A DNA stretch of 40,654 nt from CAZXCQ01 sp964639275. GTDB lineage: Bacteria; Desulfobacterota; DSM-4660; Desulfatiglandales; Desulfatiglandaceae. The DNA lies in assembly GCA_964639275.1 (NCBI GenBank), contig CAZXCQ010000011.1:1-40654 (forward strand), written 5' to 3'. The notes under the pieces are model-generated. The model searched no databases, was not told where the DNA came from, and saw nothing but the letters and a program-made list of their open reading frames with translations. Both the position numbers and the translations under genes were made by a program. Position 1 is the first letter of the stretch; each line of letters begins with the position of its first letter. Of this stretch, positions 15,348-24,357 are shown piece after piece.

Positions 15348-16661
15348 CTACCTGACCCTTCCAAAACCCTTCTTCATAAACCCTTCATAATGCCTTGTCA
15401 GCATATGGGATTCGATCTGATTGGTGGTGTCCATCGCCACACCAACCACAATCAGCAGTGCGGTCCCGCCAAAATAAAACGGTACGTTTAACTGATAGAT
15501 CAAAAACTGCGGTAAGATACAAACGGCCGAGACATAAATGGCTCCCGAAAAAGTGATCCTTGTCAAAACCCGGTCAATATAGTCGGCCGTGTTCTTGCCC
15601 GGTCTGATTCCAGGGATAAATCCCCCTTGTCTTTTCATGTTGTCGGCCACATCAACGGGGTTAAAATGTACTGCCGTATAAAAATAGCAAAAGAAAAAAA
15701 TAAAGGCCACGTAGACCAAGTTATAAACGATATGGCCCGGTGCCAGAAAACTTACAATATGCTGGAGCCAGGGAAATTCGTCGACGCTCAGGAAATTGGC
15801 AATGGTCGCCGGGAACATCATGATGGAAGATGCAAAGATGGGTGGAATCACCCCCGCCGTATTGACTTTGAGGGGCAGGTGTGTGGCCTGACCGCCATAC
15901 ATCCGGCGACCCACTACCCGCTTTGCATACTGAACCGGGATCCTCCTCTGCCCCCTCTCAACAAACACGATCACACCGATAACCCCTATCATGAGGGCAA
16001 TGAGCAATACGGCAAAGAAGATGGTGATTTCACCGGTCCCCATTAGTCTGAATGTGTTTGCCAGGGCCACGGGAAACCGGGCAACGATACCGGAGTATAT
16101 GATAAGCGAGATCCCGTTACCGATTCCCCTCTCGGTGATCTGCTCTCCCAGCCACATCAGAAAGGAGGTCCCCGCTGCGAGTGTAATCACTGTTAGGAGC
16201 CTAAAGCCCCAGCCCGGAGAGGGAACAATCATTGCGCCTCCGGGGCTCGACATATTCTCAAGGCCAACGGCTATTCCAAAGCCCTGGATAATACTCAAAA
16301 TCACCGTGCCATAACGGGTATATTGGGTGATCTTCTTCCTTCCCTGCTCACCTTCCTTTTTTAGTTTTTCAAGATACGGCACCACAACGGTCATAAGCTC
16401 CAGGATAATCGAGGCGCTGATGTACGGCATGATCCCCAAGGCCATCACGGACATTTTGCTCAGGGCACCCCCCGAGAACATATCAAAGAGCCCAAAAAGC
16501 GTCCCCTGCCGCGCGCCGAAAAAGGCAGACAGGGCCGCCCCATCAATACCCGGCGTTGGGATATGACACCCGACCCGATAGACAACAAGCATCATGAGCG
16601 TAAAGAGGATCTTCTTTTTTAGCTCTGGAATCTTGGTAATGTTTTGAAAGCCGCCAATCAA
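15348..16661 (-). CDS. secY: Protein translocase subunit SecY
   Basis: Channel-forming membrane subunit of the Sec translocon; it works with SecE, also encoded in the window. The 437-aa protein has about ten hydrophobic segments, the plug region near GTLFGLFDMFSGGALSKMSV and the cytosolic loop VVGRRMYGGQATHLPLKVNTAG. The start is TTG 16661 with GGGGGC upstream, 13 bases after rplO. Confidence 0.97.
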   Translation of the reverse strand: MIGGFQNITKIPELKKKILFTLMMLVVYRVGCHIPTPGIDGAALSAFFGARQGTLFGLFDMFSGGALSKMSVMALGIMPYISASIILELMTVVVPYLEKLKKEGEQGRKKITQYTRYGTVILSIIQGFGIAVGLENMSSPGGAMIVPSPGWGFRLLTVITLAAGTSFLMWLGEQITERGIGNGISLIIYSGIVARFPVALANTFRLMGTGEITIFFAVLLIALMIGVIGVIVFVERGQRRIPVQYAKRVVGRRMYGGQATHLPLKVNTAGVIPPIFASSIMMFPATIANFLSVDEFPWLQHIVSFLAPGHIVYNLVYVAFIFFFCYFYTAVHFNPVDVADNMKRQGGFIPGIRPGKNTADYIDRVLTRITFSGAIYVSAVCILPQFLIYQLNVPFYFGGTALLIVVGVAMDTTNQIESHMLTRHYEGFMKKGFGRVR

Positions 16662-16674
16662 TTCAGGATGCCCC

Positions 16675-17118
16675 CTAATAGATCATCTCAACCTTGCCGC
16701 CTGCGGTCTCAATCTTTTCCCTGGCCGTCCTACTCACCTTGTGCGCCCGAACAGTAACGGGGTGAGGAATATCCCCACCCCCCAGAATCTTGATGCCGTC
16801 CTTCATCTCCTTGACCAGCCCGGCCTCTTTTAGCACATCCACGTCCACGCTGGAGTTGGGTGCAAAGCGGCTCAGATCCATGACATTGATTATGTTGTAC
16901 TGCTTTCTGAATATGTTCGTAAACCCGCGCTTGGGAAGTCGTCTCTGTAAAGGCATCTGCCCCCCCTCAAATCCGGGGCGCGGCCCGCCTCCAGCACGGG
17001 CCTTCTGACCTTTGTGACCCCGGCAGGAAGTCTTTCCATGTCCGGAACCCGGACCCCTTCCTACCCTCTTCCTCTCTTTTCTCGACCCCTTGGCAGGTGA
17101 TAGATCATGGATTTTCAC
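16675..17118 (-). CDS. rplO: 50S ribosomal protein L15
   Basis: Late-assembly large-subunit protein (147 aa). It starts MKIHDLSPAKGSRKERKRVG, followed by the Gly/Arg-rich tail GRGPGSGHGKTSCRGHKGQKAR and a globular C-terminal L18e/L15 domain ending AGGKVEMIY. It lies directly before secY. Confidence 0.97.
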   Translation of the reverse strand: MKIHDLSPAKGSRKERKRVGRGPGSGHGKTSCRGHKGQKARAGGGPRPGFEGGQMPLQRRLPKRGFTNIFRKQYNIINVMDLSRFAPNSSVDVDVLKEAGLVKEMKDGIKILGGGDIPHPVTVRAHKVSRTAREKIETAGGKVEMIY

Positions 17119-17139
17119 TTTTTGTCACCTATTAGGACC

Positions 17140-17316
17140 TCAATGAATCTTTACGAGGAACAAGACCTTATTGATCATCCCTCTTATGGCCGGAGTATTT
17201 TCGAGCTCAGCCGTCTTGTTTAGCCGTGTCAGGCCTAAACCCCTCAAGGTCTGGCCAATCTTTTTGTCCCTGCCGATCGCACTCTTGACAAGAGTCACCT
17301 TAATCGTCCTAGCCAT
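17140..17316 (-). CDS. rpmD: 50S ribosomal protein L30
   Basis: Small large-subunit protein (58 aa) that starts MARTIKVTLVKSAIGRDKKI and has the LRGLGLTRLNKTAELENTP block. I use ATG 17316; a TTG two codons upstream is the only alternative. It lies between rpsE and rplO as usual. Confidence 0.95.
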   Translation of the reverse strand: MARTIKVTLVKSAIGRDKKIGQTLRGLGLTRLNKTAELENTPAIRGMINKVLFLVKIH

Positions 17317-17343
17317 AGTCAATACCGTCTTTCCCCAATCGAT

Positions 17344-17841
17344 TCAAGCGACCATTTCTTCTAATGTCTTTCCCCTACGCCGGGCAATCTCATCAGGGCT
17401 CCTGATGGAGCGGAGCCCCCGAATTGTTGCCTTCACAATATTATGGGGGTTATGCGAACCGAGGCACTTTGTGAGTATGTTCTGGATCCCCGCTGCCTCC
17501 AGGACCGCACGCACTGCGCCCCCCGCGATCAGACCGGTACCGGGACCCGCAGGTTTCAACAGCACACGACCTGCACCCGACACCCCGATCACCTCATAGG
17601 GGATGGATGTCTCATGAAGGCGAATCCCCTTCATGTCCCTTTTGGCCCTTTCAATCCCCTTCCTGATGGCGTCAGGGACCTGATTCGCCTTTCCAAGCCC
17701 ACTCCCAACCGTGCCTTTTCCATCCCCAACCACAACGATAGCACTAAAACTAAACCGGCGTCCCCCCTTTACGACCTTTGCCACCCGGTTGATATGGACC
17801 ACCTTCTCTATTAACTGCTCTTCATCTTCAGGCTTAAACAA
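17344..17841 (-). CDS. rpsE: 30S ribosomal protein S5
   Basis: Small-subunit protein involved in decoding fidelity and mRNA unwinding. The S5 N-terminal domain is VVHINRVAKVVKGGRRFSFSA, followed by VVGDGKGTVGSGLGKA and the C-terminal domain TIRGLRSIRSPDEIA. The frame is open to 17895, but TTG 17841 has the strong site GAGGGGGAGA upstream, begins where S5 proteins usually begin, and avoids overlap with rplR. The product is 165 aa. Confidence 0.95.
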   Translation of the reverse strand: MFKPEDEEQLIEKVVHINRVAKVVKGGRRFSFSAIVVVGDGKGTVGSGLGKANQVPDAIRKGIERAKRDMKGIRLHETSIPYEVIGVSGAGRVLLKPAGPGTGLIAGGAVRAVLEAAGIQNILTKCLGSHNPHNIVKATIRGLRSIRSPDEIARRRGKTLEEMVA

Positions 17842-17857
17842 TGGCTCTCTCTCCCCC

Positions 17858-18226
17858 TCAAAACTCCAGCCCACGCTCACGCGCCGCCCCGGCAAGGGCC
17901 TTTACGCGGCCATGGTATAAAAATCCGTTTCGGTCGAACATAACCCTCTTGATCCCATTTTCGAGCGCCCGCTCAGCAATCGAAGTACCCACCAGGGCAG
18001 CCCCTTTTTTGTTTCCGCCATCCCTTCCGATCTTCGGAGAAAGCCCTTTTGATAAAGACGAGGCCTCTACCAGGGTCCTACCCGTGGTATCATCTATGAT
18101 CTGGGCATAAATATGCCCGGCACTCCTAAAGACACAAAGCCGGGGCTTATCAGAGGTCCCGCGGATCTTGTTTCGCACCCTTTTCCTTCTCTTCACCCTT
18201 GCATCTGATCGACTAAAAACGCCCAT
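17858..18226 (-). CDS. rplR: 50S ribosomal protein L18
   Basis: 5S rRNA-binding protein (122 aa) of the central protuberance. The basic N-terminus RSDARVKRRKRVRNKIRGT is followed by KPRLCVFRSAGHIYAQIIDD and the end FDRNGFLYHGRVKALAGAAR. A 156-base gap before it (to rplF) shows no identifiable feature. Confidence 0.96.
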   Translation of the reverse strand: MGVFSRSDARVKRRKRVRNKIRGTSDKPRLCVFRSAGHIYAQIIDDTTGRTLVEASSLSKGLSPKIGRDGGNKKGAALVGTSIAERALENGIKRVMFDRNGFLYHGRVKALAGAARERGLEF

Positions 18227-18382
18227 CTTGGCGACCCCATAACCTCCGTCAAATCTGGACCCACGTATCTTGTGTTCTATGATAGAGGATCCAGTCTTTC
18301 AAATCATCACAGCCATAGATCTCAGCGGGTATATCTCCTCCACAAAACAGGGGACAATTCACAACCTCTTTATAAGGCCCCA

Positions 18383-18922
18383 TTACTTGACTCCACCCGT
18401 CTTGCCGGCCTTTCTCCGAATCATCTCCTCGGCGTATTTGATGCCCTTCCCCTTGTAAGGCTCGGGCCTTCTGAGATCCCTGATCTTCGAAGCCGTCATC
18501 CCCAAGAGTTCCTTGTCGATCCCAGTCAAGACAAGCCTGGACCGATCTATGGTTGCATCCACCCCATCAGGCAATTCGAACTTTATGGGGTGCGAGTATC
18601 CCAGGTTAAAAAGAGCGGTCCTCCCCTCGATCGCAGCCCTGTATCCAACGCCCGCAATCTCCAGAACTCTCTCAAATCCATTTGTGACGCCCATCACCAT
18701 GTTGTTGATGAGGACCGCAAAAAGGCCGTGAAGCGATCTGGACTCCCCGCTTCCATCGGCGACTGAAACAGAGATCTTCTCACCATCCATATCCACCTGA
18801 ACCTTGGGATGAACCCGTCTCCTGAGTTCTCCCTTTGGCCCTTTCACTGTAAGGAGGCCGCCTTCAAGTCTGACCTCAACACCTCCGGGTATCATAATAG
18901 GCCTTTTGCCTATGCGCGACAT
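18383..18922 (-). CDS. rplF: 50S ribosomal protein L6
   Basis: Large-subunit protein near the GTPase-associated centre, with two tandem L6 folds (179 aa). MSRIGKRPIMIPGGVEV is the typical start and RRPEPYKGKGIKYAEEMIRR the C-terminal signature. ATG 18922 is chosen for GGAGG 6 bases upstream; the open frame to 18940 has no better site. Confidence 0.96.
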   Translation of the reverse strand: MSRIGKRPIMIPGGVEVRLEGGLLTVKGPKGELRRRVHPKVQVDMDGEKISVSVADGSGESRSLHGLFAVLINNMVMGVTNGFERVLEIAGVGYRAAIEGRTALFNLGYSHPIKFELPDGVDATIDRSRLVLTGIDKELLGMTASKIRDLRRPEPYKGKGIKYAEEMIRRKAGKTGGVK

Positions 18923-18964
18923 TGATAACCTCCAGCCCAAATAGTTTAGGCGCTGGCTAATTGT

Positions 18965-19363
18965 CTACCACACCGAACAGAGGATCTCTCCACCGACATT
19001 TCTCTTCTTGGCCTCACGATCGGTCATGATGCCTTTTGATGTGGAAACGACATTGATGCCATAACCATTTAATACCTCTGGAATCCTCTCAGCCCTTTCG
19101 TAGATGCGACAGCTTGGCTTGCTAATCCTCTTGAGTCCGCCGATTACAGAGACCCCATCCTCATCGTATCTCAAGAAAATCCTTATGAATCTATGTTGAC
19201 CATCAGAAATAATCCTGAAATTCTTTATGTAGCCTTCGGATTTTAGGACCTTGGCTATGTTGATCTTTAGTTTTGAACTGGGGATATTCACCAGTTCATG
19301 GGAGGCCCTCACGGCATTCCTGATTCTCGTAAGCATGTCAGCAATAGGATCGGTCATGGTCAT
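18965..19363 (-). CDS. rpsH: 30S ribosomal protein S8
   Basis: 16S rRNA-binding protein (132 aa) and, in E. coli, repressor of the spc operon. MTMTDPIADMLTRIRNAVRA is the usual start, and the C-terminus has YGINVVSTSKGIMTDREAKK. The frame runs open to 19576, across the S14 gene, but GAGGAG before ATG 19363 and family length fix the start. Confidence 0.96.
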   Translation of the reverse strand: MTMTDPIADMLTRIRNAVRASHELVNIPSSKLKINIAKVLKSEGYIKNFRIISDGQHRFIRIFLRYDEDGVSVIGGLKRISKPSCRIYERAERIPEVLNGYGINVVSTSKGIMTDREAKKRNVGGEILCSVW

Positions 19364-19409
19364 TTTTGTCTGCTCCTCATACCCCTTTACCAAATCGTCT
19401 AAGAAGGTC

Positions 19410-19595
19410 CTACCAGCTTGATTTGACCACCCCCGGGATCTCACCCCTTGAGGCCATGGCCCTGAAACAGATTCTGCAGATTCCGAATTTTCGAATAAAG
19501 GCCCTGCTCCGTCCGCAAACGGGGCACCGATTGTATTGACGGGTTGAGAATTTTTGTTTCCTTTGAGCCTTAACAATAAGCGACTTTTTAGCCAA
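19410..19595 (-). CDS. rpsZ: 30S ribosomal protein S14, zinc-binding type Z
   Basis: Short 61-aa S14 with Cys pairs in RCPVCGRSRAF and FGICRICFRAMA, the zinc-binding C+ form, as opposed to the roughly 100-aa zinc-free paralogue. The end GEIPGVVKSSW is conserved. Its position between rplE and rpsH is standard. Confidence 0.97.
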   Translation of the reverse strand: MAKKSLIVKAQRKQKFSTRQYNRCPVCGRSRAFIRKFGICRICFRAMASRGEIPGVVKSSW

Positions 19596-19691
19596 TATGA
19601 CCTCCTTAAACTCGACTGACTAAGCGCGGAGTGAGCAATTGCACAGGTTATGGTTATCGAAATACGCTATGGTATTTGCGAATCAAAGCAC

Positions 19692-20255
19692 TTAGCTGCG
19701 GAAAGGCATCCCCATTTGCCTCAACAAGAAAAGACCTTCCGGATCGGTCTTCGCCGTTGTCACAATGGAGATATTTAGGCCTTTCATCTTGTCTATCTTG
19801 TCATAGTCAATCTCTGGAAAGATGATAAACTCCTTGATCCCCGTTGAGCAGTTGCCGCGGCCGTCAAAGATCTTGTCTGAGAGTCCCCTAAAATCCCTCA
19901 CCCTGGGCATGGCCACGTTAAAAAGCTTGTCCAGGAAATCGTACATTCGCTCACGCCGCAGGGTCACCATACATCCTATGGACATGCCCTGACGAAGCTT
20001 GAATCCAGCAATTGACCTCTTGGCCTTTGTCACAACTGCCTTCTGACCAGCAATTAGGGTGAGTTCCTCGACTCCGGAATCAAGTGTCTTGATATTCTGG
20101 ATGGCATCACCCAGACCCATGTTTAACACCACTTTTTCTATCCGAGGCACCGCCATGACACTCGTATATCCAAACTCCCGCATCATGGTGGGAACGACCT
20201 CTTTTTGGTATCTATCCTTCAATCGGGACAATACTTCCTCCTGAACAAACCTCAC
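19692..20255 (-). CDS. rplE: 50S ribosomal protein L5
   Basis: 5S rRNA-binding protein (187 aa). PRIEKVVLNMGLG, AGQKAVVTKAKRSIAGFKLRQG and the closing segment KTDPEGLFLLRQMGMPF are family blocks. A GTG start at 20255 overlaps the rplX stop by four bases. About 95 bases separate it from the S14 gene; they hold a small AAATAC/GTATTT hairpin. Confidence 0.96.
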   Translation of the reverse strand: MRFVQEEVLSRLKDRYQKEVVPTMMREFGYTSVMAVPRIEKVVLNMGLGDAIQNIKTLDSGVEELTLIAGQKAVVTKAKRSIAGFKLRQGMSIGCMVTLRRERMYDFLDKLFNVAMPRVRDFRGLSDKIFDGRGNCSTGIKEFIIFPEIDYDKIDKMKGLNISIVTTAKTDPEGLFLLRQMGMPFRS

Positions 20256-20605
20256 TCATCCATCGGTTCGCCACACTTGTTGCAAACCCGAACCTTGGAG
20301 CCATCTTCGAGTATGCGTTTCTTGATCCTTGTTGGCTCGGTGCATTTGTTACAAACCATCATGACATTGGAAATATGCAGCGGTGCCTCCTTCTCGATGA
20401 TCCCCCCCTGACCCGTTTGGGGGCTGGGTCTGGAGTGTCTTTTGACGATGTTCACTTTCTCAACAACTACCCGTTCTTTCTCAGAGTCCACCTTCAAGAC
20501 CGTGCCAATCTTGCCCCTTTCCTTTCCAACAAGAACAATAACCTTGTCGTTCTTCTTAACTTTCGGGTGTTTCTTCCTCACCTTTGATGCTCTCCATCTC
20601 GGCAT
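20252..20605 (-). CDS. rplX: 50S ribosomal protein L24 with C-terminal CxxC pairs
   Basis: Assembly-initiating large-subunit protein. It has an N-terminal KOW motif (KKNDKVIVLVGKERGKIGTV) and GGIIEKEAPLHISNVM. After this comes a ribbon with CNKC and CNKCGEP pairs about 22 residues apart (MVCNKCTEPTRIKKR and VRVCNKCGEPMDE), consistent with a zinc ribbon. The total is 117 aa, and some L24 proteins lack this ribbon. Confidence 0.96.
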   Translation of the reverse strand: MPRWRASKVRKKHPKVKKNDKVIVLVGKERGKIGTVLKVDSEKERVVVEKVNIVKRHSRPSPQTGQGGIIEKEAPLHISNVMMVCNKCTEPTRIKKRILEDGSKVRVCNKCGEPMDE

Positions 20606-20651
20606 AACCGTTACTCTCTCTTCTATCCCTCAAAAGGGGTGGGACGTGAGG

Positions 20652-21020
20652 CTATAGGACCTCCGGGGCCAAAGAAATGATCTTCATAAACTTCTTTGCC
20701 CTCAACTCTCTTGCTACCGGCCCAAAAATCCTTGTCCCGATGGGCTCACGTTGCTGATTAATCAACACGGCTGAGTTATCGTCAAACCTGATATACGACC
20801 CATCACTCCTTCGGATCTCTTTTGCTGTCCTGACAACAACCGCTCGAACAACATCCCCTTTCCTCACCTTGGAGTTTGGCATGGCCTCTTTTACCGACAC
20901 CACTATGATATCACCAATCGTTGCATATCGCCGCCTGGACCCTCCCAGGACCTTTATGCAGGAGAGTAATTTGGCACCAGAATTGTCCGCCACCCTTAGT
21001 ATGGTTTGAGTCTGTATCAT
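20652..21020 (-). CDS. rplN: 50S ribosomal protein L14
   Basis: Large-subunit interface protein (122 aa). MIQTQTILRVADNSGAKLLS, the central VVRTAKEIRRSDGSYIRFDDN and the end ELRAKKFMKIISLAPEVL are almost invariant family blocks. It is flanked by rpsQ and rplX. Confidence 0.97.
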   Translation of the reverse strand: MIQTQTILRVADNSGAKLLSCIKVLGGSRRRYATIGDIIVVSVKEAMPNSKVRKGDVVRAVVVRTAKEIRRSDGSYIRFDDNSAVLINQQREPIGTRIFGPVARELRAKKFMKIISLAPEVL

Positions 21021-21070
21021 TTTCCCGGCTCCGATTCACCCCAGCCAATCTCGTCAAAGATTATCCGCCT

Positions 21071-21337
21071 TCAGCCCTCAGCTTTTTCGATAATATCAAT
21101 AACCTGCCATCTTTTTCTCTTACTGATAGGGCGACTTTCAATAATCCTTACCTTGTCCCCGATTTGGCACATATCCTTCGGGTCGTGGGCCATATACTTG
21201 GCCCGCCTTCTGACAAATTTTCTATAACTTCCGTGTCTGGTTAAGCGTTCTACCAAAACCAAGACAGTCTTATTCATCTGATTGCTGATAATCTTCCCTG
21301 TCAGTTTCTTTCGCGATCCTCTCTCTGTCATCACCAC
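21071..21337 (-). CDS. rpsQ: 30S ribosomal protein S17
   Basis: Early-assembly 16S-binding protein with an OB fold (88 aa). GKIISNQMNKTVLVLVERL, KYMAHDPKDMCQIGDKVRI and ESRPISKRKRWQVIDI identify it. It starts 8 bases after rpmC. Confidence 0.97.
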   Translation of the reverse strand: MVMTERGSRKKLTGKIISNQMNKTVLVLVERLTRHGSYRKFVRRRAKYMAHDPKDMCQIGDKVRIIESRPISKRKRWQVIDIIEKAEG

Positions 21338-21345
21338 CTCGCACC

Positions 21346-21549
21346 CTATCCCTTTGCCCTGGCAATCTCCAATTCCCGAATCACCGTTTTCACCCGTGCC
21401 AGGTTTCTCTTTGTCTTGGGAATCATAGCGGTGTTGCCCAGTTGTCCAGTGGCTTTTTGGAATCTCAGGTTAAACAGCTCCTGCTTTGTCTCCTTTTCCC
21501 TTTCCCTAAGTTCCTCTTCACTTAACTCCCGAAGCTCCTCGGTCTTCAT
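21346..21549 (-). CDS. rpmC: 50S ribosomal protein L29
   Basis: Small helical protein near the exit tunnel (67 aa). MKTEELRELSEEELREREKE and FNLRFQKATGQLGNTAMI are typical. It starts 4 bases after the rplP stop. Confidence 0.97.
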   Translation of the reverse strand: MKTEELRELSEEELREREKETKQELFNLRFQKATGQLGNTAMIPKTKRNLARVKTVIRELEIARAKG

Positions 21550-21553
21550 AAGC

Positions 21554-21964
21554 TCACGATCTCCTGGTCAAAAATCTGGTGGCAAATGGAAGTTTATGCC
21601 CGGCCAAACGGAAGGCCTCTGCGGCCATTTCGTTTGCCACCCCTTCCAGCTCATAGAGAATCCTTCCTGGCTTTATCACGGCCACCCATCGATCTGGAGT
21701 GGCCTTACCCTTGCCCATTCTTGTCTCTGCCGGTTTTTTCCCAACCGGTTTATCGGGAAACACACGGATCCAGACCTTACCACCGCGCTTTACATGCCTT
21801 GTCACGGCAACCCGTGCGGACTCTATCTGCTGGGCAGTCATATGACCACACCCCAGGGCCTGTAGTCCATAGTCGCCAAATTCCAAGGCATTCCCCCGGA
21901 AGGCCTTACCCTTTGTCCTTCCTCTCTGTCTCTTGCGATACTTGACCTTCTTTGGGCTCAGCAT
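21554..21964 (-). CDS. rplP: 50S ribosomal protein L16
   Basis: Central large-subunit protein close to the A-site tRNA elbow (136 aa). MLSPKKVKYRKRQRGRTKG, FGDYGLQALGCGHMTAQQIE and KPVGKKPAETRMGKGKA are conserved. It is coupled closely to rpsC and rpmC. Confidence 0.97.
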   Translation of the reverse strand: MLSPKKVKYRKRQRGRTKGKAFRGNALEFGDYGLQALGCGHMTAQQIESARVAVTRHVKRGGKVWIRVFPDKPVGKKPAETRMGKGKATPDRWVAVIKPGRILYELEGVANEMAAEAFRLAGHKLPFATRFLTRRS

Positions 21965-21973
21965 AGACTGTTC

Positions 21974-22618
21974 CTATCCCTTTTTTCCTTTTTCGGGCAG
22001 AATTTCACCCTTGAATATCGTCACCTTTACACCAATTACCCCGTATGTTGTAAATGCCTCTGCAAAACCGTAATCGATATTGGCCCGAATGGTGTGGAGC
22101 GGGACCCTCCCCTCTCGATACCACTCTCGACGGGCCATCTCAGCGCCCCCCAGCCTTCCGCTACAGGCAATCTTGATTCCTTGTGCACCAAACCTCAGGG
22201 CAACACTGACGCTTTTTTTCATAGCCCGCCGAAACGCAACTCGCCGCACCAATTGGAGGGCCACGTTCTCTGCCACCAACTGTGCTTCGACCTCGGCCTT
22301 TCTGACCTCTTGAATGTCAATAATGACCTCGCGATCGATCTTTCTCTCAAGATCTCTCTTGATCTTTTCGATTTCAGCACCCTTTTTCCCTATTACAATA
22401 CCGGGGCGAGCGGCATGCAGGCGAATTCGCACCTTGTTGGCGGCCCTTTCAATCTCAATTCTTGCCACCCCGGCCTGAAAGACCTTCTCCTTTAGGAACT
22501 TTCTTATCTTGTGATCCTCCAGGACGAAATCACCGAATTCCCTCCCCGCAAACCATCTGGAATCCCAATTCCTGTTGATCCCGAGTCTAAAACCGATCGG
22601 ATTAACTTTTTGTCCCAA
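21974..22618 (-). CDS. rpsC: 30S ribosomal protein S3
   Basis: Small-subunit head protein at the mRNA entry (214 aa). MGQKVNPIGFRLGINRNWDS, the KH domain with GIVIGKKGAEIEKI, and the C-terminal GRLGGAEMARREWYREGRVP are family signatures. Confidence 0.97.
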   Translation of the reverse strand: MGQKVNPIGFRLGINRNWDSRWFAGREFGDFVLEDHKIRKFLKEKVFQAGVARIEIERAANKVRIRLHAARPGIVIGKKGAEIEKIKRDLERKIDREVIIDIQEVRKAEVEAQLVAENVALQLVRRVAFRRAMKKSVSVALRFGAQGIKIACSGRLGGAEMARREWYREGRVPLHTIRANIDYGFAEAFTTYGVIGVKVTIFKGEILPEKGKKG

Positions 22619-22687
22619 TATAAACCTCCGGTCTGATCATACAGTCAACATGCAATCAAGTCATCTCAAAACCTTAGATTTGGTGCC

Positions 22688-23020
22688 CTACATCTCCTCC
22701 AAGACGATTGTCAGGTGGCTGGTCCTCTTTCTTATCCTCGTTGCACGCCCCTGCGCCCTTGGCCGCCATCTCTTCAATATGGGTCCTTCATCTGCATAGA
22801 CACGCATGACATAGAGGGTGTCAACATCCAGGCCTGAGTTTTCTGAGGCATTCGCAACAGCAGAATTGAGTAGTTTCTTTAGAATGCGAGCACCTTTTTG
22901 CGGCGCAAAAGACAGTATGTTTAGTGCCTCTTCAACCTTTTTCCCCCGGATTCGATCCATGACCAAGCGGACCTTCCGAGGTGAAATCCTAACAAATCTT
23001 GCCACTGCTCTTACTTCCAT
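22688..23020 (-). CDS. rplV: 50S ribosomal protein L22
   Basis: Protein lining the exit tunnel (110 aa). MEVRAVARFVRISPRKVRLV and the hook region ADEGPILKRWRPRAQGRA are clear. A 69-base gap to rpsC shows nothing recognisable. Confidence 0.97.
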   Translation of the reverse strand: MEVRAVARFVRISPRKVRLVMDRIRGKKVEEALNILSFAPQKGARILKKLLNSAVANASENSGLDVDTLYVMRVYADEGPILKRWRPRAQGRATRIRKRTSHLTIVLEEM

Positions 23021-23053
23021 CTCACCCCTTCGGACAAACCCCCGTGTTGATTC

Positions 23054-23344
23054 CTACTTTTTCTTACCCTTGAGCTTGGATTTCTTGTCTCCGGCATGGC
23101 CAAAAAAGGTCCTTGTAGGGGCGAATTCCCCCAGTTTATGCCCGACCATGTCCTCGGCAACAAATACGGGGAAGAACTTCTTGCCGTTATGTACCGCAAA
23201 TGTCAATCCAACAAACTCGGGGAGAATAGTGGACCTGCGCGACCATGTCTTTATGATCTTTCTGCTTTGGGTCTCAGTCGCTTTCTGGACCTTTCTAACC
23301 AAATGTCTATCAACAAATGGCCCCTTTTTTAGCGATCTCGGCAA
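23054..23344 (-). CDS. rpsS: 30S ribosomal protein S19
   Basis: Small-subunit head protein (96 aa). MPRSLKKGPFVDRHLVRKV, TWSRRSTILPEFVGLTFAVH and LGEFAPTRTFFGHAGDKK are diagnostic. About 100 non-coding bases separate it from rplB, unusually many for this position, but no RNA gene is apparent there. Confidence 0.97.
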   Translation of the reverse strand: MPRSLKKGPFVDRHLVRKVQKATETQSRKIIKTWSRRSTILPEFVGLTFAVHNGKKFFPVFVAEDMVGHKLGEFAPTRTFFGHAGDKKSKLKGKKK

Positions 23345-23444
23345 GTCTTTTCCTCCTCTTTTACAAGTTATACGGTAGAGGCCTCATCCACTGACCGGCT
23401 ACCAGAAACAGGTTTTTTAGATGCATCACGTCCGGGAGTCACGA

Positions 23445-24272
23445 TCACTTCTTCTTTGCCCGCTTTACAATAAGGCTGTCGCTCTTTTTTCTGGTTCTTG
23501 TCTTGAAACCCTTGGTAGGCACACCCCAGGGGGTTACTGGATGACGCCCGCCCGAGGACTTCCCCTCTCCACCCCCATGGGGATGATCCACCGGGTTCAT
23601 GGCAACCCCTCTTACCCGAGGCCTCTTTCCCAACCATCTATTCCTGCCGGCCTTTCCGATGGAGATATTTCCCTGGTCCAAATTGCCCACCTGACCGATG
23701 GTCGCTTTACAATCCTGAAGGACCATCCGGACCTCACCAGAGGGCAACTTTAGCTGGGCGTACTTTCCCTCCTTGGCCATCAGTTGGGCGTAGCTCCCTG
23801 CACTTCTGGCCAATTGTCCACCATAGCCGACCTTTAGTTCGATATTGTGGACGTACGTCCCCAAGGGGATATCCTTTAGAGGGAGGGCATTACCGCTCCG
23901 GATGTCTGCACCGAGGCCAGATTTCACACGATCCCCAATCCCAACCTGGTGAGGAGCCAAGATATACCGTTTTTCGCCGTCTACATAATGCAGCAATGCA
24001 ATATTGGAGGAACGGTTGGGGTCATATTCGATAGACGTTACAACGGAGGGGATCCCGTCCTTGTCCCTCTTGAAATCTATCAGGCGATATCTGCGTTTGT
24101 GGCCGCCCCCGCGATGACGCACGGTCATGCGGCCGAGCGAATTTCTCCCGCCAGATTTTTTTAGCGGTCTGACAAGCCTTTTCTCAGGTCTATTGCGTGT
24201 TATCTCCTCGAACGTGGAATGGGTCTGAAATCTCCTTCCAGATGAGATCGGCTTATTGGTTTTTATCCCCAT
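23445..24272 (-). CDS. rplB: 50S ribosomal protein L2
   Basis: Large-subunit protein required for subunit association and near the peptidyl transferase centre (275 aa). VRHRGGGHKRRYRLIDFKRD, VHNIELKVGYGGQLARSAG and AMNPVDHPHGGGEGKSSGGR are near-invariant. The His of the DHPHGGG loop is present. Confidence 0.98.
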   Translation of the reverse strand: MGIKTNKPISSGRRFQTHSTFEEITRNRPEKRLVRPLKKSGGRNSLGRMTVRHRGGGHKRRYRLIDFKRDKDGIPSVVTSIEYDPNRSSNIALLHYVDGEKRYILAPHQVGIGDRVKSGLGADIRSGNALPLKDIPLGTYVHNIELKVGYGGQLARSAGSYAQLMAKEGKYAQLKLPSGEVRMVLQDCKATIGQVGNLDQGNISIGKAGRNRWLGKRPRVRGVAMNPVDHPHGGGEGKSSGGRHPVTPWGVPTKGFKTRTRKKSDSLIVKRAKKK

Positions 24273-24357
24273 TTCCTACTCCGTCTCTCAGCGACACCAT
24301 GTGCGATTGTCGGTTTCAGCAGGGGGTCCCCCCCTGTAATCCATGGCCTGGTCTTGT

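Noticed and set aside
23345..23444. Possible tRNA or small gene in the rpsS-rplB gap
   Set aside because: No cloverleaf arms, no T-loop consensus, and no plausible small reading frame on either strand.
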